64,000 bases of DNA from Oscillatoriales cyanobacterium (lineage in GTDB: Bacteria > Cyanobacteriota > Cyanobacteriia > Cyanobacteriales > Laspinemataceae). Made by a program: the position numbers and the translations under genes. This document shows positions 1 to 7,977 of this stretch, one piece after another (position 1 is the stretch's first letter; every line of letters starts with the position of its first letter). Under the pieces are notes generated by a model. That model had not been told where the DNA came from. It saw nothing but the letters and a program-made list of their open reading frames with translations, and did not search any database. The stretch is taken from assembly GCA_011390955.1 (NCBI GenBank), contig JAABRM010000004.1:62001-126000 (forward strand). The letters run 5' to 3'.

Positions 1-2
1 GG

Positions 3-113
3 ATGGGGAAACGAGCAGAAAACTGTGTACTGATTGACGATGACATTTTTGAGAATCATCTTGATTTAAAGCAGATGAAAGAAACCCACGGATTAAAATC
101 TGTGGCTGCATGA
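3..113 (+). CDS. C-terminal end of a protein, cut by window edge
   Basis: An open frame enters from the left edge and stops at TGA 111-113. The visible 36 residues are acidic and charged (they include the stretch VLIDDDIFENHLDLKQM) and end in KSVAA. An ATG at 3-5 is present, but it cannot be told whether this is the start or an internal Met because the window begins here. I do not recognise the family. The following 550 bp hold no gene, so this is probably the last gene of whatever lies upstream. Confidence 0.4.
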   Translation: MGKRAENCVLIDDDIFENHLDLKQMKETHGLKSVAA

Positions 114-670
114 ATCAAATCCGATCCTCCATCGTCTCAGCCAAAACCCGATCGCGATCTATTGTAAGGATTGCCTTGCTGCCTTTGGGTTGAATTTACT
201 CCAATAACCTAGAGAAACTTTTGTGATTTCCTCTGCTGTAAATAGCGATCGCCTATGTTAACGATATTTTCACTGAATAGCGATCGGCTGCTGCTATCTA
301 ATACCATTTTGAATAAATCATACAACAGTAGCAATTATCGGGGCATTATCTCCCGATCCCTAAGCTTACAAGTCAGTTGACCACAGCAAATAAAGGTGGG
401 CAGGGATTCACCTTACAGGAGAAAAATTTTTACCGTTCAAAACCTGCCCACCCTACCTCTGGAGATAAAATTTATGATAAACTATTAGTGGCTTTCCCAG
501 AGAGGAGAAAATCATGCTAACCCTAGACATGGCTATTCAAAAATTTCAGGAATTACCCCCATAATCACAAAATTAAGTATTTTTTATTTATTTTTTATAA
601 TTAAAATGTGATAAATAGGTGAAAAAAACCGCGACAATAAACATTAATTTTATTACAATAAAAGTAAATT
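114..670. other. gene-poor spacer with decayed coding traces and repeats
   Basis: No intact gene is seen. On the minus strand just after 113 (about 115-190) a short open stretch reads like protein (it includes ILTIDRDRVLAETMEDRI and then a stop), possibly a remnant. Positions 298-345 share a dispersed repeat with 4136-4170 (AATACCAT...AATAAATCAT). 395-460 holds a GGTGGGCAGG...CCTGCCCACC inverted repeat. The last 100 bp before the ATPase gene are very AT-rich, as expected of a promoter region. Confidence 0.5.
514..564 (+). pseudogene. truncated DUF2281/VapB-type antitoxin start
   Basis: A 16-codon open frame begins with ATG 514 behind a good ribosome site (GAGAGGAG at about 500-508). Its peptide MLTLDMAIQKFQELPP resembles the first 16 residues of the small DUF2281 antitoxin-like proteins common in cyanobacteria, which usually go on with a helix rich in Glu and Gln. 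Here a TAA follows directly, and the sequence after it is AT-rich and does not continue the family. It looks like the surviving 5' end of a deleted gene. The identification rests on a short match, so it is tentative. Confidence 0.4.
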
Positions 671-1855
671 ATGAAAATTGTTTATATCAGAATAAAAAAC
701 TATCGAATATTTAAATTCATAGAAATTAATCATATACCGGCATTTTGTGTAATTATCGGAGCAAATGGTACAGGCAAATCAACCCTTTTTGATGTCTTTG
801 GTTTTCTCCGCGATGCCCTAAAAAATAATATCCGTCAAGCACTCCAAGTTCGCGGCGGATTTAACGAAGTTGTCACCAGAGGCCAAGAACAAGAAGACAT
901 AGAAATAGAGTTAAAGTTTCGCATGGAAATCTTAGGAAATGAACGCTTAGTCACCTATATTTTAATCGTTGGGCAAGAGAAAAAACGACCTGTGGTTAAA
1001 CGAGAAATATTGCGCTATAGAAGAGGCGAATATGGCCAAGAATTTCACCTTATCGAATTTCAAAACGGGAAAGGATACGCTATTATCAACGAGGAAGATT
1101 TTAGCCAACCCGATGAAGACCTAAAACCGCAAGAACAACAACTCGAATCTAGCGATATTTTAGCCATAAAAGGCTTAGGACAATTCCAACGCTTTAAAGC
1201 TGCTAGTGCATTGCGTTCATTCATCGAAAATTGGCACGTTTCCGACTTTCATATTAGTGAAGCTAGAGGCAGCAAAGATGCACTCTATGCGGAACACCTA
1301 TCTTCCACCGGAGATAATATGGCAGTAGTTGCCCAATATATTTATCAAGAACACCCGGAAATATTCGAGCAGATTCTCCAGAGAATGAAAGAAAGAGTCC
1401 CCGGCATTTCCCAAGTAGAAGCCAAAAACACAGAAGATGGGCGCTTAATTCTCAAATTTCAAGACGAAGCCTTTAAAGACCCCTTTATCGATCGCTATGT
1501 TTCTGATGGCACAATGAAAATGTTTGGCTATTTGCTCTTACTATTCGATCCGAAACCTCACCCTTTACTCTGTGTTGAAGAACCGGAAAATCAACTCTAT
1601 CCCAGCCTTTTACATGAACTTGCTGAAGAATTTGCCAGCTATGCTAACCGAGGGGGACAAGTTTTTGTCTCTACCCATTCTCCCGACTTTCTTAATGCTG
1701 TTCCCTTAGAAAGTATTTTTTGGCTAACCAAAGAGCAAGGGATCGCAAAAATCTCAAAAGCGATCGATGACGAAATTCTCATAAATTTATTTAAAGCAGG
1801 AGACTTACCGGGATATCTCTGGAATCAAGGCTGGTTTAAAGGAGTTGCCCCCTAA
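671..1855 (+). CDS. AAA family ATPase (AAA15/OLD-like, SMC-type)
   Basis: A 394-residue ATPase of the RecF/OLD/AAA15 type. The Walker A motif GANGTGKST is at residues 30-38 after an N-terminal strand that starts MKIVYIRIKNYRIFK, typical of this class. Walker B is in LLCVEEPENQLYP, where the double Glu fits an ABC-type catalytic site, and the switch histidine is in VFVSTHSPDF. The protein has no TOPRIM domain of its own. The stop codon overlaps the ATG of the next gene (TAATG), so the two are translationally coupled. OLD nucleases and the PARIS system pair such an ATPase with a TOPRIM nuclease, in one chain or two. Function as a DNA- or invasion-sensing ATPase that controls the partner is inference. 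Confidence 0.85.
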   Translation: MKIVYIRIKNYRIFKFIEINHIPAFCVIIGANGTGKSTLFDVFGFLRDALKNNIRQALQVRGGFNEVVTRGQEQEDIEIELKFRMEILGNERLVTYILIVGQEKKRPVVKREILRYRRGEYGQEFHLIEFQNGKGYAIINEEDFSQPDEDLKPQEQQLESSDILAIKGLGQFQRFKAASALRSFIENWHVSDFHISEARGSKDALYAEHLSSTGDNMAVVAQYIYQEHPEIFEQILQRMKERVPGISQVEAKNTEDGRLILKFQDEAFKDPFIDRYVSDGTMKMFGYLLLLFDPKPHPLLCVEEPENQLYPSLLHELAEEFASYANRGGQVFVSTHSPDFLNAVPLESIFWLTKEQGIAKISKAIDDEILINLFKAGDLPGYLWNQGWFKGVAP

Positions 1856-2421
1856 TGAGTTATGACCTAATTTTTTTATTAGAAGAACCCTCGATAAAAA
1901 ACGTTTTAGAGGTCATATTACCTAAACTGATTCCCGCTGAGATGACCTACATTTGTATTTCCCATCAAGGCAAACAAGACCTCGCGAAATCTATCCCCAG
2001 AAAAATTGAAGCTTTTCGCTTTAGTCCCACGACAAAATTTATTATTGTCCATGACCAAGACTCCCATGATTGTCAAGAACTCAAATCTGAGCTATTAAAA
2101 ATTTGTGAAACTGCGGAACAAAGCAATGTAATGATTCGGATCATCTGCCACGAACTAGAATCCTGGTTTTTAGGTGATTTAATTGCTGTTGAAAAAGCCT
2201 ATAACCTCAAACCTAATACTCTCAGTAAACAACAGAATAACAGCAAGTACCGTGACCCCGATCTGCTTAACTCTGCCAAACAAGAACTGAAAAATCTAGT
2301 CAATGAATATTATGCCGGAACACATTCTAAAAAAATTGCTCCCTATCTATCCTTAACCACCAATAAATCCCGCAGCTTTCAAGTTTTTATTCAAGGGATC
2401 CAAAAACTAATCACATCTTAG
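1855..2421 (+). CDS. DUF4276 family TOPRIM-like protein, partner of the ATPase
   Basis: A 188-residue protein of the DUF4276 type. The first strand ends in LLEEPS, a position where TOPRIM-like folds carry a catalytic Glu. An acidic cluster, IIVHDQDSHDC (about residues 62-72), matches the TOPRIM DxD-type strand, and the family motif HELESWFLGD follows at about 99-108. The ATG overlaps the stop of the upstream AAA ATPase by one base. DUF4276 genes are regularly found behind AAA15 ATPases. By analogy with OLD and with PARIS (AriA ATPase, AriB DUF4435 TOPRIM) it is likely the nuclease or toxin half of a defence-like pair. The catalytic role is inferred from the acidic motifs only. Confidence 0.75.
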   Translation: MSYDLIFLLEEPSIKNVLEVILPKLIPAEMTYICISHQGKQDLAKSIPRKIEAFRFSPTTKFIIVHDQDSHDCQELKSELLKICETAEQSNVMIRIICHELESWFLGDLIAVEKAYNLKPNTLSKQQNNSKYRDPDLLNSAKQELKNLVNEYYAGTHSKKIAPYLSLTTNKSRSFQVFIQGIQKLITS

Positions 2422-2782
2422 ACCATGATTTAAACAGATGATCCCCTTGAACAGCCGATCGCTTCAGTTCAAAGTAATATCCCAGACTTGACAGAGTATG
2501 ATAAAGATTAGTTGCGATAAAATTTATGATAAACTATTATCCTAAAGGTGGGCAGAATTTATTTGAGTAGGGTGGGCAACCGGGTGCAGACCCTACTTGT
2601 AGCCAGAAAAAGCGCCAGTTGCCCACCGCGCCTAAACCTGGGCAGACATTGAACTCACAAAGGATAAATTTTACTGAGAAAATCCTGCCCGCCCTACCAC
2701 TAGCCATTAGTATTATTATAAAATCACTATGCCCACGTAGATGCTAATCAGTATTTGGACAAGTTAGGATGTTTATAATGCT
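2422..2782. repeat. spacer with GGTGGGCAG-type dispersed repeats
   Basis: The segment 2515-2545 (GATAAAATTTATGATAAACT) is nearly identical to 466-485. Positions 2582-2629 contain a 48-bp element (core GTAGCCAGAAAAAGCG) that recurs with few changes at 4190-4236, on the other side of the next two genes. GGTGGGCA/TGCCCACC inverted arms occur several times. A short open stretch before 2510 (ends TEYDKD, then a stop) has no start codon and may be a gene remnant. Confidence 0.6.
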
Positions 2783-3286
2783 ATGCCAAGACAACTTCTT
2801 CAACGGTGCCAACCTGATAGCATTGCTGAATTTAGATCCGCTTCTCGTCAGCGATATGACGATGGTCTATCTTTAGCGATTCAAGGTCGGCGTACAGCGG
2901 CGATTTATCTGTGGGGATATGCGATCGAAATGACCTTGAAAGCTGCTTATTTTTCCTTTATTGGTAAGGGAGTAAGAGATCCGATTACCTGGTCGGGGGA
3001 TTTACACCCTGCAATTAGAACCGCTCGATCGCAGGGGGTTTTGTGGTCAAATCAAGGAGCGGGACATAACTTATTAGCTTGGACTGAATGGTTAATTTTA
3101 AATAGAATCAATTATTCTATGGGTTACGCTGCTGATTTTCAATCGGAGCTTTATTATCAAGCACAGCAAGCCCATCAGCTATGGAATGAAACCCTGAGAT
3201 ACCATAAAAATATCGCCTATTTATTTGAAGTTAAACGAATGCAAGAATCAACGGAATGGTTTTTAGTTAATTCTAATTTATTGTGA
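2783..3286 (+). CDS. HEPN-like small helical protein
   Basis: A 167-residue, mostly helical protein. The stretch YAIEMTLKA (residues 46-54) and the late helix LWNETLRYHKN (about 134-144) resemble HEPN proteins, which are often toxic RNases or RNA-binding partners in two-gene modules. A canonical Rx4-6H catalytic motif is not clear; R and H are separated by only one residue in LRYHKN, so RNase activity is uncertain. The next gene starts 7 bp downstream in the same direction, so they form an operon. It could equally be an uncharacterised cyanobacterial family outside HEPN. Confidence 0.55.
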   Translation: MPRQLLQRCQPDSIAEFRSASRQRYDDGLSLAIQGRRTAAIYLWGYAIEMTLKAAYFSFIGKGVRDPITWSGDLHPAIRTARSQGVLWSNQGAGHNLLAWTEWLILNRINYSMGYAADFQSELYYQAQQAHQLWNETLRYHKNIAYLFEVKRMQESTEWFLVNSNLL

Positions 3287-3293
3287 GGTAAAT

Positions 3294-3863
3294 ATGTCCA
3301 GGATCAGTTTAACCAAAGCATCTTATAGTTCCTCATTCTCTCGGATTAATCATAATTTAGTAGAGGAGTTAAGCCAGCAATTAATTGATGAAAATCAAGT
3401 AGCTCAACCGTTAATTTATGAATATGAGCTTCGGGGGGGATTACTTCGGGTTATTGTGGTTTGGGATCAATGGTTATCGATTCATTTGGAAGAGCGAACA
3501 GCTATTATTTTGGCAGCCTATAAATCCCACGGACATGAAAATATAGCTTTGGCCAGTGGGCTAACTGTCCCGGAGGCAGTGGCGCTTGGGTTATTACAAT
3601 TTCGGGTCATTCCTGCCTTGAGAAAAAGCGATCGTATTAGTCCAGAAACTTGTTGGGAAACGATGAAAAGTTTAGGAGCTTCTCTACTTTTTGATGAGAA
3701 TAAACCTGAGTTATATTTTGCCACGCGGGAAGAAGCAGAGCAGACGATTGTGGAGTTAGTGAAGCTTTTACCTGGAAGTGATGAGATTTGGACGATCGTC
3801 CAGGAGGCTGGAGGCATGGTTCGAGAGGATGTACTTGAGCCATATTTTGAAACAGCTTACTAA
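3294..3863 (+). CDS. hypothetical protein, second gene of the HEPN-like unit
   Basis: A 189-residue acidic protein that I do not assign to a family. The N-terminal part is polar with a beta-type stretch (LIYEYELRGGLLRVIVVWDQW, about 42-62 split by Gly), the middle is alanine-rich and helical (ENIALASGLTVPEAVALGL), and the C-terminus is acidic. It follows the HEPN-like gene by 7 bp with a GAGG ribosome site just upstream, so the two are surely co-transcribed. HEPN genes are usually paired with a nucleotidyltransferase (MNT) antitoxin, but the MNT motif GSxxxGxxxxxSDxD is absent. If the pair is a toxin-antitoxin system, this partner is of a different kind. Confidence 0.6.
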   Translation: MSRISLTKASYSSSFSRINHNLVEELSQQLIDENQVAQPLIYEYELRGGLLRVIVVWDQWLSIHLEERTAIILAAYKSHGHENIALASGLTVPEAVALGLLQFRVIPALRKSDRISPETCWETMKSLGASLLFDENKPELYFATREEAEQTIVELVKLLPGSDEIWTIVQEAGGMVREDVLEPYFETAY

Positions 3864-4286
3864 GCGACGATCGATTGAACTAATAAGTCACATGAAATCA
3901 ATTAAAAAGCAAGTTGCGATAGATCAGTTTTTTCAGCCGGTGGCGGCGATTATGAATTACCAATATTTGCAGTAAATTGAGAGATTATTACCGCAATTTA
4001 AACAGTAATATCATGTTTAATAGTAAACAAATATATCTGAGGTTTTGATTTCCTTTGCCGGTCGCTTTTTTATTTGCCGATCGCAATATTTATCCCTCAA
4101 ATTCAGATTGCAGGAAATTTCCTAAAATTTTTGCTAATACCATGTTTAATAAATCATGCAACAATAGCTTACAAGTAGGTTGAACCACCAGGGGCAGACC
4201 CTGCCTGTAGCCAGAAAAAGCGTCAGTTGCCCACCATACCTCTGGATTCAATTATAATTTAGTAGTTCATTACGGGAGTTATCGGC
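3864..4286. repeat. spacer before dnaE-C with two dispersed repeat copies
   Basis: No convincing gene is present; a 27-codon frame at about 3892-3975 is too short and unmatched to call. Positions 4136-4170 repeat the element at 298-345, and 4190-4236 repeat the element at 2582-2629. The ribosome site for dnaE-C (GGGAG, about 4274-4278) lies at the right end. Confidence 0.6.
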
Positions 4287-4394
4287 GTGGTTAAAATTGT
4301 TTCTCGTCAACGAGTTGGCACCGAGAATGTTTATGATATTGGCGTGGTGCAAGACCACAATTTTCTGTTAGGCAATGGGTTAGTGGCTTCTAAT
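4287..4394 (+). other. split DnaE intein, C-terminal fragment coding region (36 codons)
   Basis: Residues 1-36 carry intein block F (NVYDIGVVQDHNF, with the conserved Asp-His) and block G ending in VASN. The terminal Asn36 cyclises and the +1 Cys37 begins the extein. The fragment closely resembles the C-intein of other cyanobacterial DnaE genes in length and motif order, but it has substitutions such as Leu-Leu-Gly in place of the usual Ala-Leu-Lys before the NG turn. Confidence 0.95.
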
Positions 4395-5630
4395 TGCTTT
4401 AATAAATCTCACTCTACTGCCTACGCTTATGTCACCTACCAAACCGCCTATTTAAAAGCGAATTATCCCGCCGAATATATGGCCGCGCTGCTGACCGCTA
4501 ACAGTGGCGATCAGGATAAGGTGAATAAATATATCGCCAACTGTACCAGTATGGGGATTAAAGTAGAACCGCCGAATATTAATGAGTCAGAAGTGGATTT
4601 TACCCCGGTGGGCGATCGCAAAATTTTGTTTGGACTTTCCGCCATTAAAAATGTGGGTGAAGGAGCAATTCGTTCTATTCTAGAGGCGCGGGCAGAGGGA
4701 AAACCTTTTAAATCTTTACCAGATTTATGTCAACGAGTAGACTTGCATAAAGTCAATAGCCGAACTTTAGAATCTTTGATTAAATGTGGGGCATTAGATT
4801 GTCTAAATTCTAATCGCCAACAAACTATTGACCATTTGAAACTGGTGATTGATTGGGCGCAAAAAAAAGCCAAAGAAAAAGAAAGTGGTCAAATGAATAT
4901 TTTTGATGTTATTGGCGGCAATGATAACGGGAATCAAGCAGAATTTGAAGTCGCACCCAGCCCGCCCAATACTCCCGATTTTAGCCCCCAAGAAAAACTC
5001 CAATTTGAAAAAGAACTGCTGGGTTTTTATGTTTCTGACCATCCCCTGAAAGCGATTGAAACAGCTTCTCACTTGCTTGGCCCAATTCATTTGGGGGATT
5101 TAGCTCATTATACATCAGAAAAGAAAACTATTAGCGCCATTGTGATGCTAAGTGCAGTCAAGGAAGTGATTACTAAAAAAGGCGATCGCATGGCCATTGT
5201 GCAAATGGAAGACCTCACCGGATCTGCTGAGGCGGTGATTTTTCCTAAGTCCTATCAACCCATTGAAGCTTATATCAAAGCAGATCGTCGGTTAATTATT
5301 TGGGGAAAAGTAGACCAACGAGATGACAAAGTGCAAATTATTCTCGAAGATGCCGAACCCATCGAACAGGTAAAAATGGTGATGGTAGAACTCAGCCCCC
5401 ACCAAGCAGGGGATATTCAAGAACAGCATCGGTTAAAAGATATTTTACTGACCAATAAAGGGGAAGTCGATCGCGCTAAAGTTCCGGTGGTAGGAGTTGT
5501 AACTTGTTCCACTAAGCGCATTTTTGTGCCATTTGGTCAACAGTTTCGGGTGGAAAATAGCCAGACTTTAGTAAATGCTTTAAAATCAGCGGGATATGAT
5601 GCTCGGTCAGAGGCGATCGCGGCAAATTAA
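4287..5630 (+). CDS. dnaE: DNA polymerase III alpha subunit, C-terminal half with split-intein C-part
   Basis: This 447-residue gene encodes residues 1-36 of a C-terminal intein fragment followed by 411 residues of the DnaE C-terminal region. The extein begins CFNKSHSTAYAYVTYQTAYL, the classic junction used by cyanobacterial split DnaE inteins. It includes the helix-hairpin-helix region (ESLIKCGALDCLN) and an OB-fold (about 290-370: KTISAIVMLSAVKEV...VIFPKSYQP). The start is GTG at 4287 with GGGAG about 8 bp upstream; starting there gives MVKIVSRQ, the usual length for these intein parts. Full-length DnaE forms only after trans-splicing with a separately encoded DnaE-N/intein-N, which is not in this window. 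It is the replicative polymerase catalytic subunit. No partner gene lies alongside. Confidence 0.96.
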   Translation: MVKIVSRQRVGTENVYDIGVVQDHNFLLGNGLVASNCFNKSHSTAYAYVTYQTAYLKANYPAEYMAALLTANSGDQDKVNKYIANCTSMGIKVEPPNINESEVDFTPVGDRKILFGLSAIKNVGEGAIRSILEARAEGKPFKSLPDLCQRVDLHKVNSRTLESLIKCGALDCLNSNRQQTIDHLKLVIDWAQKKAKEKESGQMNIFDVIGGNDNGNQAEFEVAPSPPNTPDFSPQEKLQFEKELLGFYVSDHPLKAIETASHLLGPIHLGDLAHYTSEKKTISAIVMLSAVKEVITKKGDRMAIVQMEDLTGSAEAVIFPKSYQPIEAYIKADRRLIIWGKVDQRDDKVQIILEDAEPIEQVKMVMVELSPHQAGDIQEQHRLKDILLTNKGEVDRAKVPVVGVVTCSTKRIFVPFGQQFRVENSQTLVNALKSAGYDARSEAIAAN

Positions 5631-5747
5631 GGGGAGTTAAATGGTTGACTATTCACCAGAAAAATTATCCCTCTTGTGAACAGTTAACCCCAATCGGCAA
5701 TAAAATCGCTAAAATTGGGATTGATGATATTCCAGCGAGTTTGATTT

Positions 5748-6092
5748 ATGCCACAGTTTTTACTAACTTGGTTGGTTGCAGCAATTTCCTTGGTGATTAC
5801 GGCTAAAATTGTCCCCGGTTTTAACCTAGATACTGTCACTGCTGCCGCGATCGCCGCCATAATTATGGGATTAATCAATGCGATCGTCCGACCCATTTTA
5901 GTTTTGATGACGTTACCCCTAACGATTTTAACTTTGGGTTTATTTCTGTTAGTCGTCAACGCCATCTCCATTGGGTTGGTCGCTTACCTAACTCCCGGAT
6001 TTGATGTCACGGGTTTCTTCCCGGCGATGATTGGTTCAATTGTTCTGTCCTTGGTTTCTGGTTTACTGAGTAAATTTGTCGGCACCGAATAA
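5748..6092 (+). CDS. phage holin superfamily IV-like membrane protein (PF04020 type)
   Basis: A 114-residue hydrophobic protein with about four membrane-spanning stretches (roughly 4-23, 32-50, 55-80 and 88-108) and conserved loops such as GLINAIVRPILVLMTLPLTI and the TPGFDV turn. This pattern matches the small membrane family often annotated as phage holin IV in cyanobacteria and actinobacteria. Despite that name there are no phage genes nearby, and the cellular role is unknown. It lies 117 bp after dnaE-C and is followed by a repeat-rich spacer. The gene has HIP1 sites and normal composition, so it looks native. Confidence 0.85.
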   Translation: MPQFLLTWLVAAISLVITAKIVPGFNLDTVTAAAIAAIIMGLINAIVRPILVLMTLPLTILTLGLFLLVVNAISIGLVAYLTPGFDVTGFFPAMIGSIVLSLVSGLLSKFVGTE

Positions 6093-6484
6093 TCAGGAAG
6101 CTTAATCTCAGCCTCAATGCAGAGGAGCAGGGGGGATGAGGAGCAGGGGAAAACAATTAACAATTGACAATTGACAATTGACAATTAAACACGATCGTCA
6201 ATTATCAATTATTCCCTCTCTCCTCTGCTCCTCTGCTCCTCTGCCCCTCCGCTCCCCTGCACCCCTGCACCCCCGCACCCCTGCACCCCCGCTCCCCTGC
6301 GCCTCACCGTAGAGGATAGAGAATATTTTTAGCGATCGCCTTGACAAGTCATACTGATTATGATTAAGTAAAAATTGCCAAGTTAATTATGGGGTTGTCA
6401 AATCACCCCATTAGGGATCTGAGATAATTCTCAGGGCTCTAATTTGATAGTTCTAAACATCTAATCAAGAGTAAGGATAATACT
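6093..6484. repeat. short tandem repeats and promoter region of peroxiredoxin gene
   Basis: Positions 6115-6300 are built of several short tandem units: CAATTGA/TCAATTA heptamers (about 6155-6210), CTCCTCTG octamers (6215-6250) and CACCCCTG-type units (6250-6300). The right end (6330-6484) is ordinary AT-rich sequence that should hold the promoter, with an AAGGA ribosome site directly upstream of 6485. Confidence 0.7.
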
Positions 6485-7018
6485 ATGCATCATCTAGAAA
6501 AAGTGCCAGATGTCGTGTTCAAAACCCGCGTCAGAGATGAGTCCGTCGAAGGCCCTAATCCATTTCGTTGGCAAGACCGTACCACTCAAGAATTGTTTGC
6601 CGGTAAGCGAGTAGTTGTATTTTCTCTTCCTGGTGCATTTACTCCCACTTGTTCTTCTACCCATCTTCCTCGCTACGAAGAACTGTATGAAGAAATCAAA
6701 GCCCAAGGCGTCGATGAAATCATGTGTCTATCCGTAAACGACGCCTTTGTGATGTTCCAATGGGGCAAACACCAAGGAGCAGAAAAAGTCTTCTTACTCC
6801 CCGATGGCAACGGTGAATTTACCCGTAAAATGGGGATGCTGGTTGACAAATCTAATCTGGGCTTTGGGATGCGTTCTTGGCGCTATTCAATGGTGGTGAA
6901 CGACGGCAACATTGAAAAGCTGTTTGTGGAACCCGGTTACTCTGATAACTGCCCCACCGATCCCTTTGAAGTGTCTGATGCAGATACCATGCTGAATTAC
7001 CTGAAATCTGCTAAGTAA
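6485..7018 (+). CDS. type II peroxiredoxin (Prx5/AhpE-type thiol peroxidase)
   Basis: A 177-residue cytosolic peroxiredoxin that reduces H2O2 and alkyl hydroperoxides. The peroxidatic site is [16 protein letters not shown] (about residues 50-65), with the active Cys in TPTCS and the conserved Pro/Thr. A second Cys lies in LSVND-preceding EIMCLS, and another in DNCPTD near the C-terminus, so resolution could be intramolecular or by glutaredoxin. No signal peptide is present. The start ATG at 6485 has AAGGATAATACT upstream. A strong hairpin terminator follows at 7062-7105. Homologues in cyanobacteria are oxidative-stress proteins; regulation cannot be read from the sequence. Confidence 0.93.
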   Translation: MHHLEKVPDVVFKTRVRDESVEGPNPFRWQDRTTQELFAGKRVVVFSLPGAFTPTCSSTHLPRYEELYEEIKAQGVDEIMCLSVNDAFVMFQWGKHQGAEKVFLLPDGNGEFTRKMGMLVDKSNLGFGMRSWRYSMVVNDGNIEKLFVEPGYSDNCPTDPFEVSDADTMLNYLKSAK

Positions 7019-7061
7019 TCAGCGATTTTCGTTGGTTTCTGAATAGATAAACGGGAAAAAT

Positions 7062-7105
7062 AAGGGGAAGAATTTAGAGAATTAATGCTCTCAATTCTTC
7101 CCCTT
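7062..7105. terminator. hairpin terminator after peroxiredoxin gene
   Basis: Arms AAGGGGAAGAATT and AATTCTTCCCCTT pair across a short loop that itself has a GAG/CTC match. The position, 44 bp after the peroxiredoxin stop and before the next gene, fits an intrinsic terminator, although the T run after it is weak. The hairpin covers an alternative upstream start of the next frame (7085), which argues against that start. Confidence 0.7.
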
Positions 7106-7147
7106 TGCTATATCTACTTAATCTACCGATTAAAAGAGGATTCAACC

Positions 7148-7735
7148 ATGCCGATCGCACCAAAAATTCTCGCCTTTGCTGGCAGTACACGCACCGATTC
7201 TTTTAACAAAAAATTGGTAAAAATTGCCGCTGCCGGGGCGAAAGCTGCCGGGGCGGAAGTCACTTATTTAGACTTGCGTGATTTGCCCATGCCTTTGTAT
7301 GACCAAGATTTAGAAGATCAAGCCGGACTCCCGGAAAATGTCCTCAAGTTTAAGCAGTTAATGAAATCACATCAAGGGTTATTAATTGCTTGTCCTGAAT
7401 ACAATAGCTCGATTACTCCTGTGTTAAAAAATGCTATTGATTGGGCTTCTCGTTCCGAACCCGGAGAACCTCCTCCGGGCTTAAGTTGTTTTAGAGATAA
7501 AGTGGCGGTGATTATGAGTGCCGCTGCGGGTGGTTTCGGCGGTTTGCGCGGCTTGGTTCATGTGCGAGCTATTCTTGGTAATATTGGGGTGTTAGTTTTG
7601 CCCGACCAAAGATGCATTCCCCAAGCTTATGAAGCATTTGATGAACAGGGTAATTTAAAAGATGCCCAACAACACGCATCGGTGGCAGAACTGGGGGCTA
7701 AATTAACCAGAGTTGTGGGTAAATTACATAGTTAA
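7148..7735 (+). CDS. NADPH-dependent FMN reductase (flavodoxin-like)
   Basis: A 195-residue flavoprotein of the NADPH-dependent FMN reductase family (ArsH/chromate reductase/SsuE fold). The phosphate-binding loop is AGSTRTDSFNKKL (about 11-23), the PEYNSSITPVLKNAIDW segment (about 81-97) is the family's signature flavin-contact region, and SAAAGGFGG (about 121-129) binds the isoalloxazine side. The frame is open from 7085, but ATG 7148 follows an AGAGGA ribosome site and removes a hydrophobic 21-residue extension that would be coded within a terminator hairpin. It reduces flavins or quinones with NADPH; the true substrate is unknown. The gene stands alone between repeats. Confidence 0.92.
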   Translation: MPIAPKILAFAGSTRTDSFNKKLVKIAAAGAKAAGAEVTYLDLRDLPMPLYDQDLEDQAGLPENVLKFKQLMKSHQGLLIACPEYNSSITPVLKNAIDWASRSEPGEPPPGLSCFRDKVAVIMSAAAGGFGGLRGLVHVRAILGNIGVLVLPDQRCIPQAYEAFDEQGNLKDAQQHASVAELGAKLTRVVGKLHS

Positions 7736-7977
7736 ATTATCTAGTTAATTAGGGAACAGGGAGCAGGGGAGCGGGGGAAACAATTAACAATTGATAATTG
7801 ACAATTGACAATTAAATAAAATTATCAATTGTTAATTATCAATTATCAATTGTTAATTAACAATTATCAATTATCAATTATCAATTATCAATTATCAATT
7901 CTCAATTATCAATTATCAATTATCAATTACACCCCAACCAACAACCAACAACCAACAACCAACAACCAACTTTAAAC
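7736..7977. repeat. heptamer short tandem repeats (TCAATTA and CCAACAA)
   Basis: From about 7780 to 7928 the sequence is almost only the heptamer CAATTAT/CAATTGA on both strands, with inverted runs able to fold. At 7935-7970 it changes to CCAACAA heptamers. These resemble the short tandemly repeated repetitive (STRR) sequences known from filamentous cyanobacteria. The repeat separates the FMN reductase gene from the convergent diguanylate cyclase gene. Confidence 0.85.

Noticed and set aside
5748-6092. Prophage remnant suggested by the holin-like protein
   Set aside because: The family is also a common chromosomal membrane protein, and no other phage gene is near.
7085-7147. Upstream extension of the FMN reductase
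   Set aside because: It is coded in a terminator hairpin; ATG 7148 has the ribosome site and fits family length.
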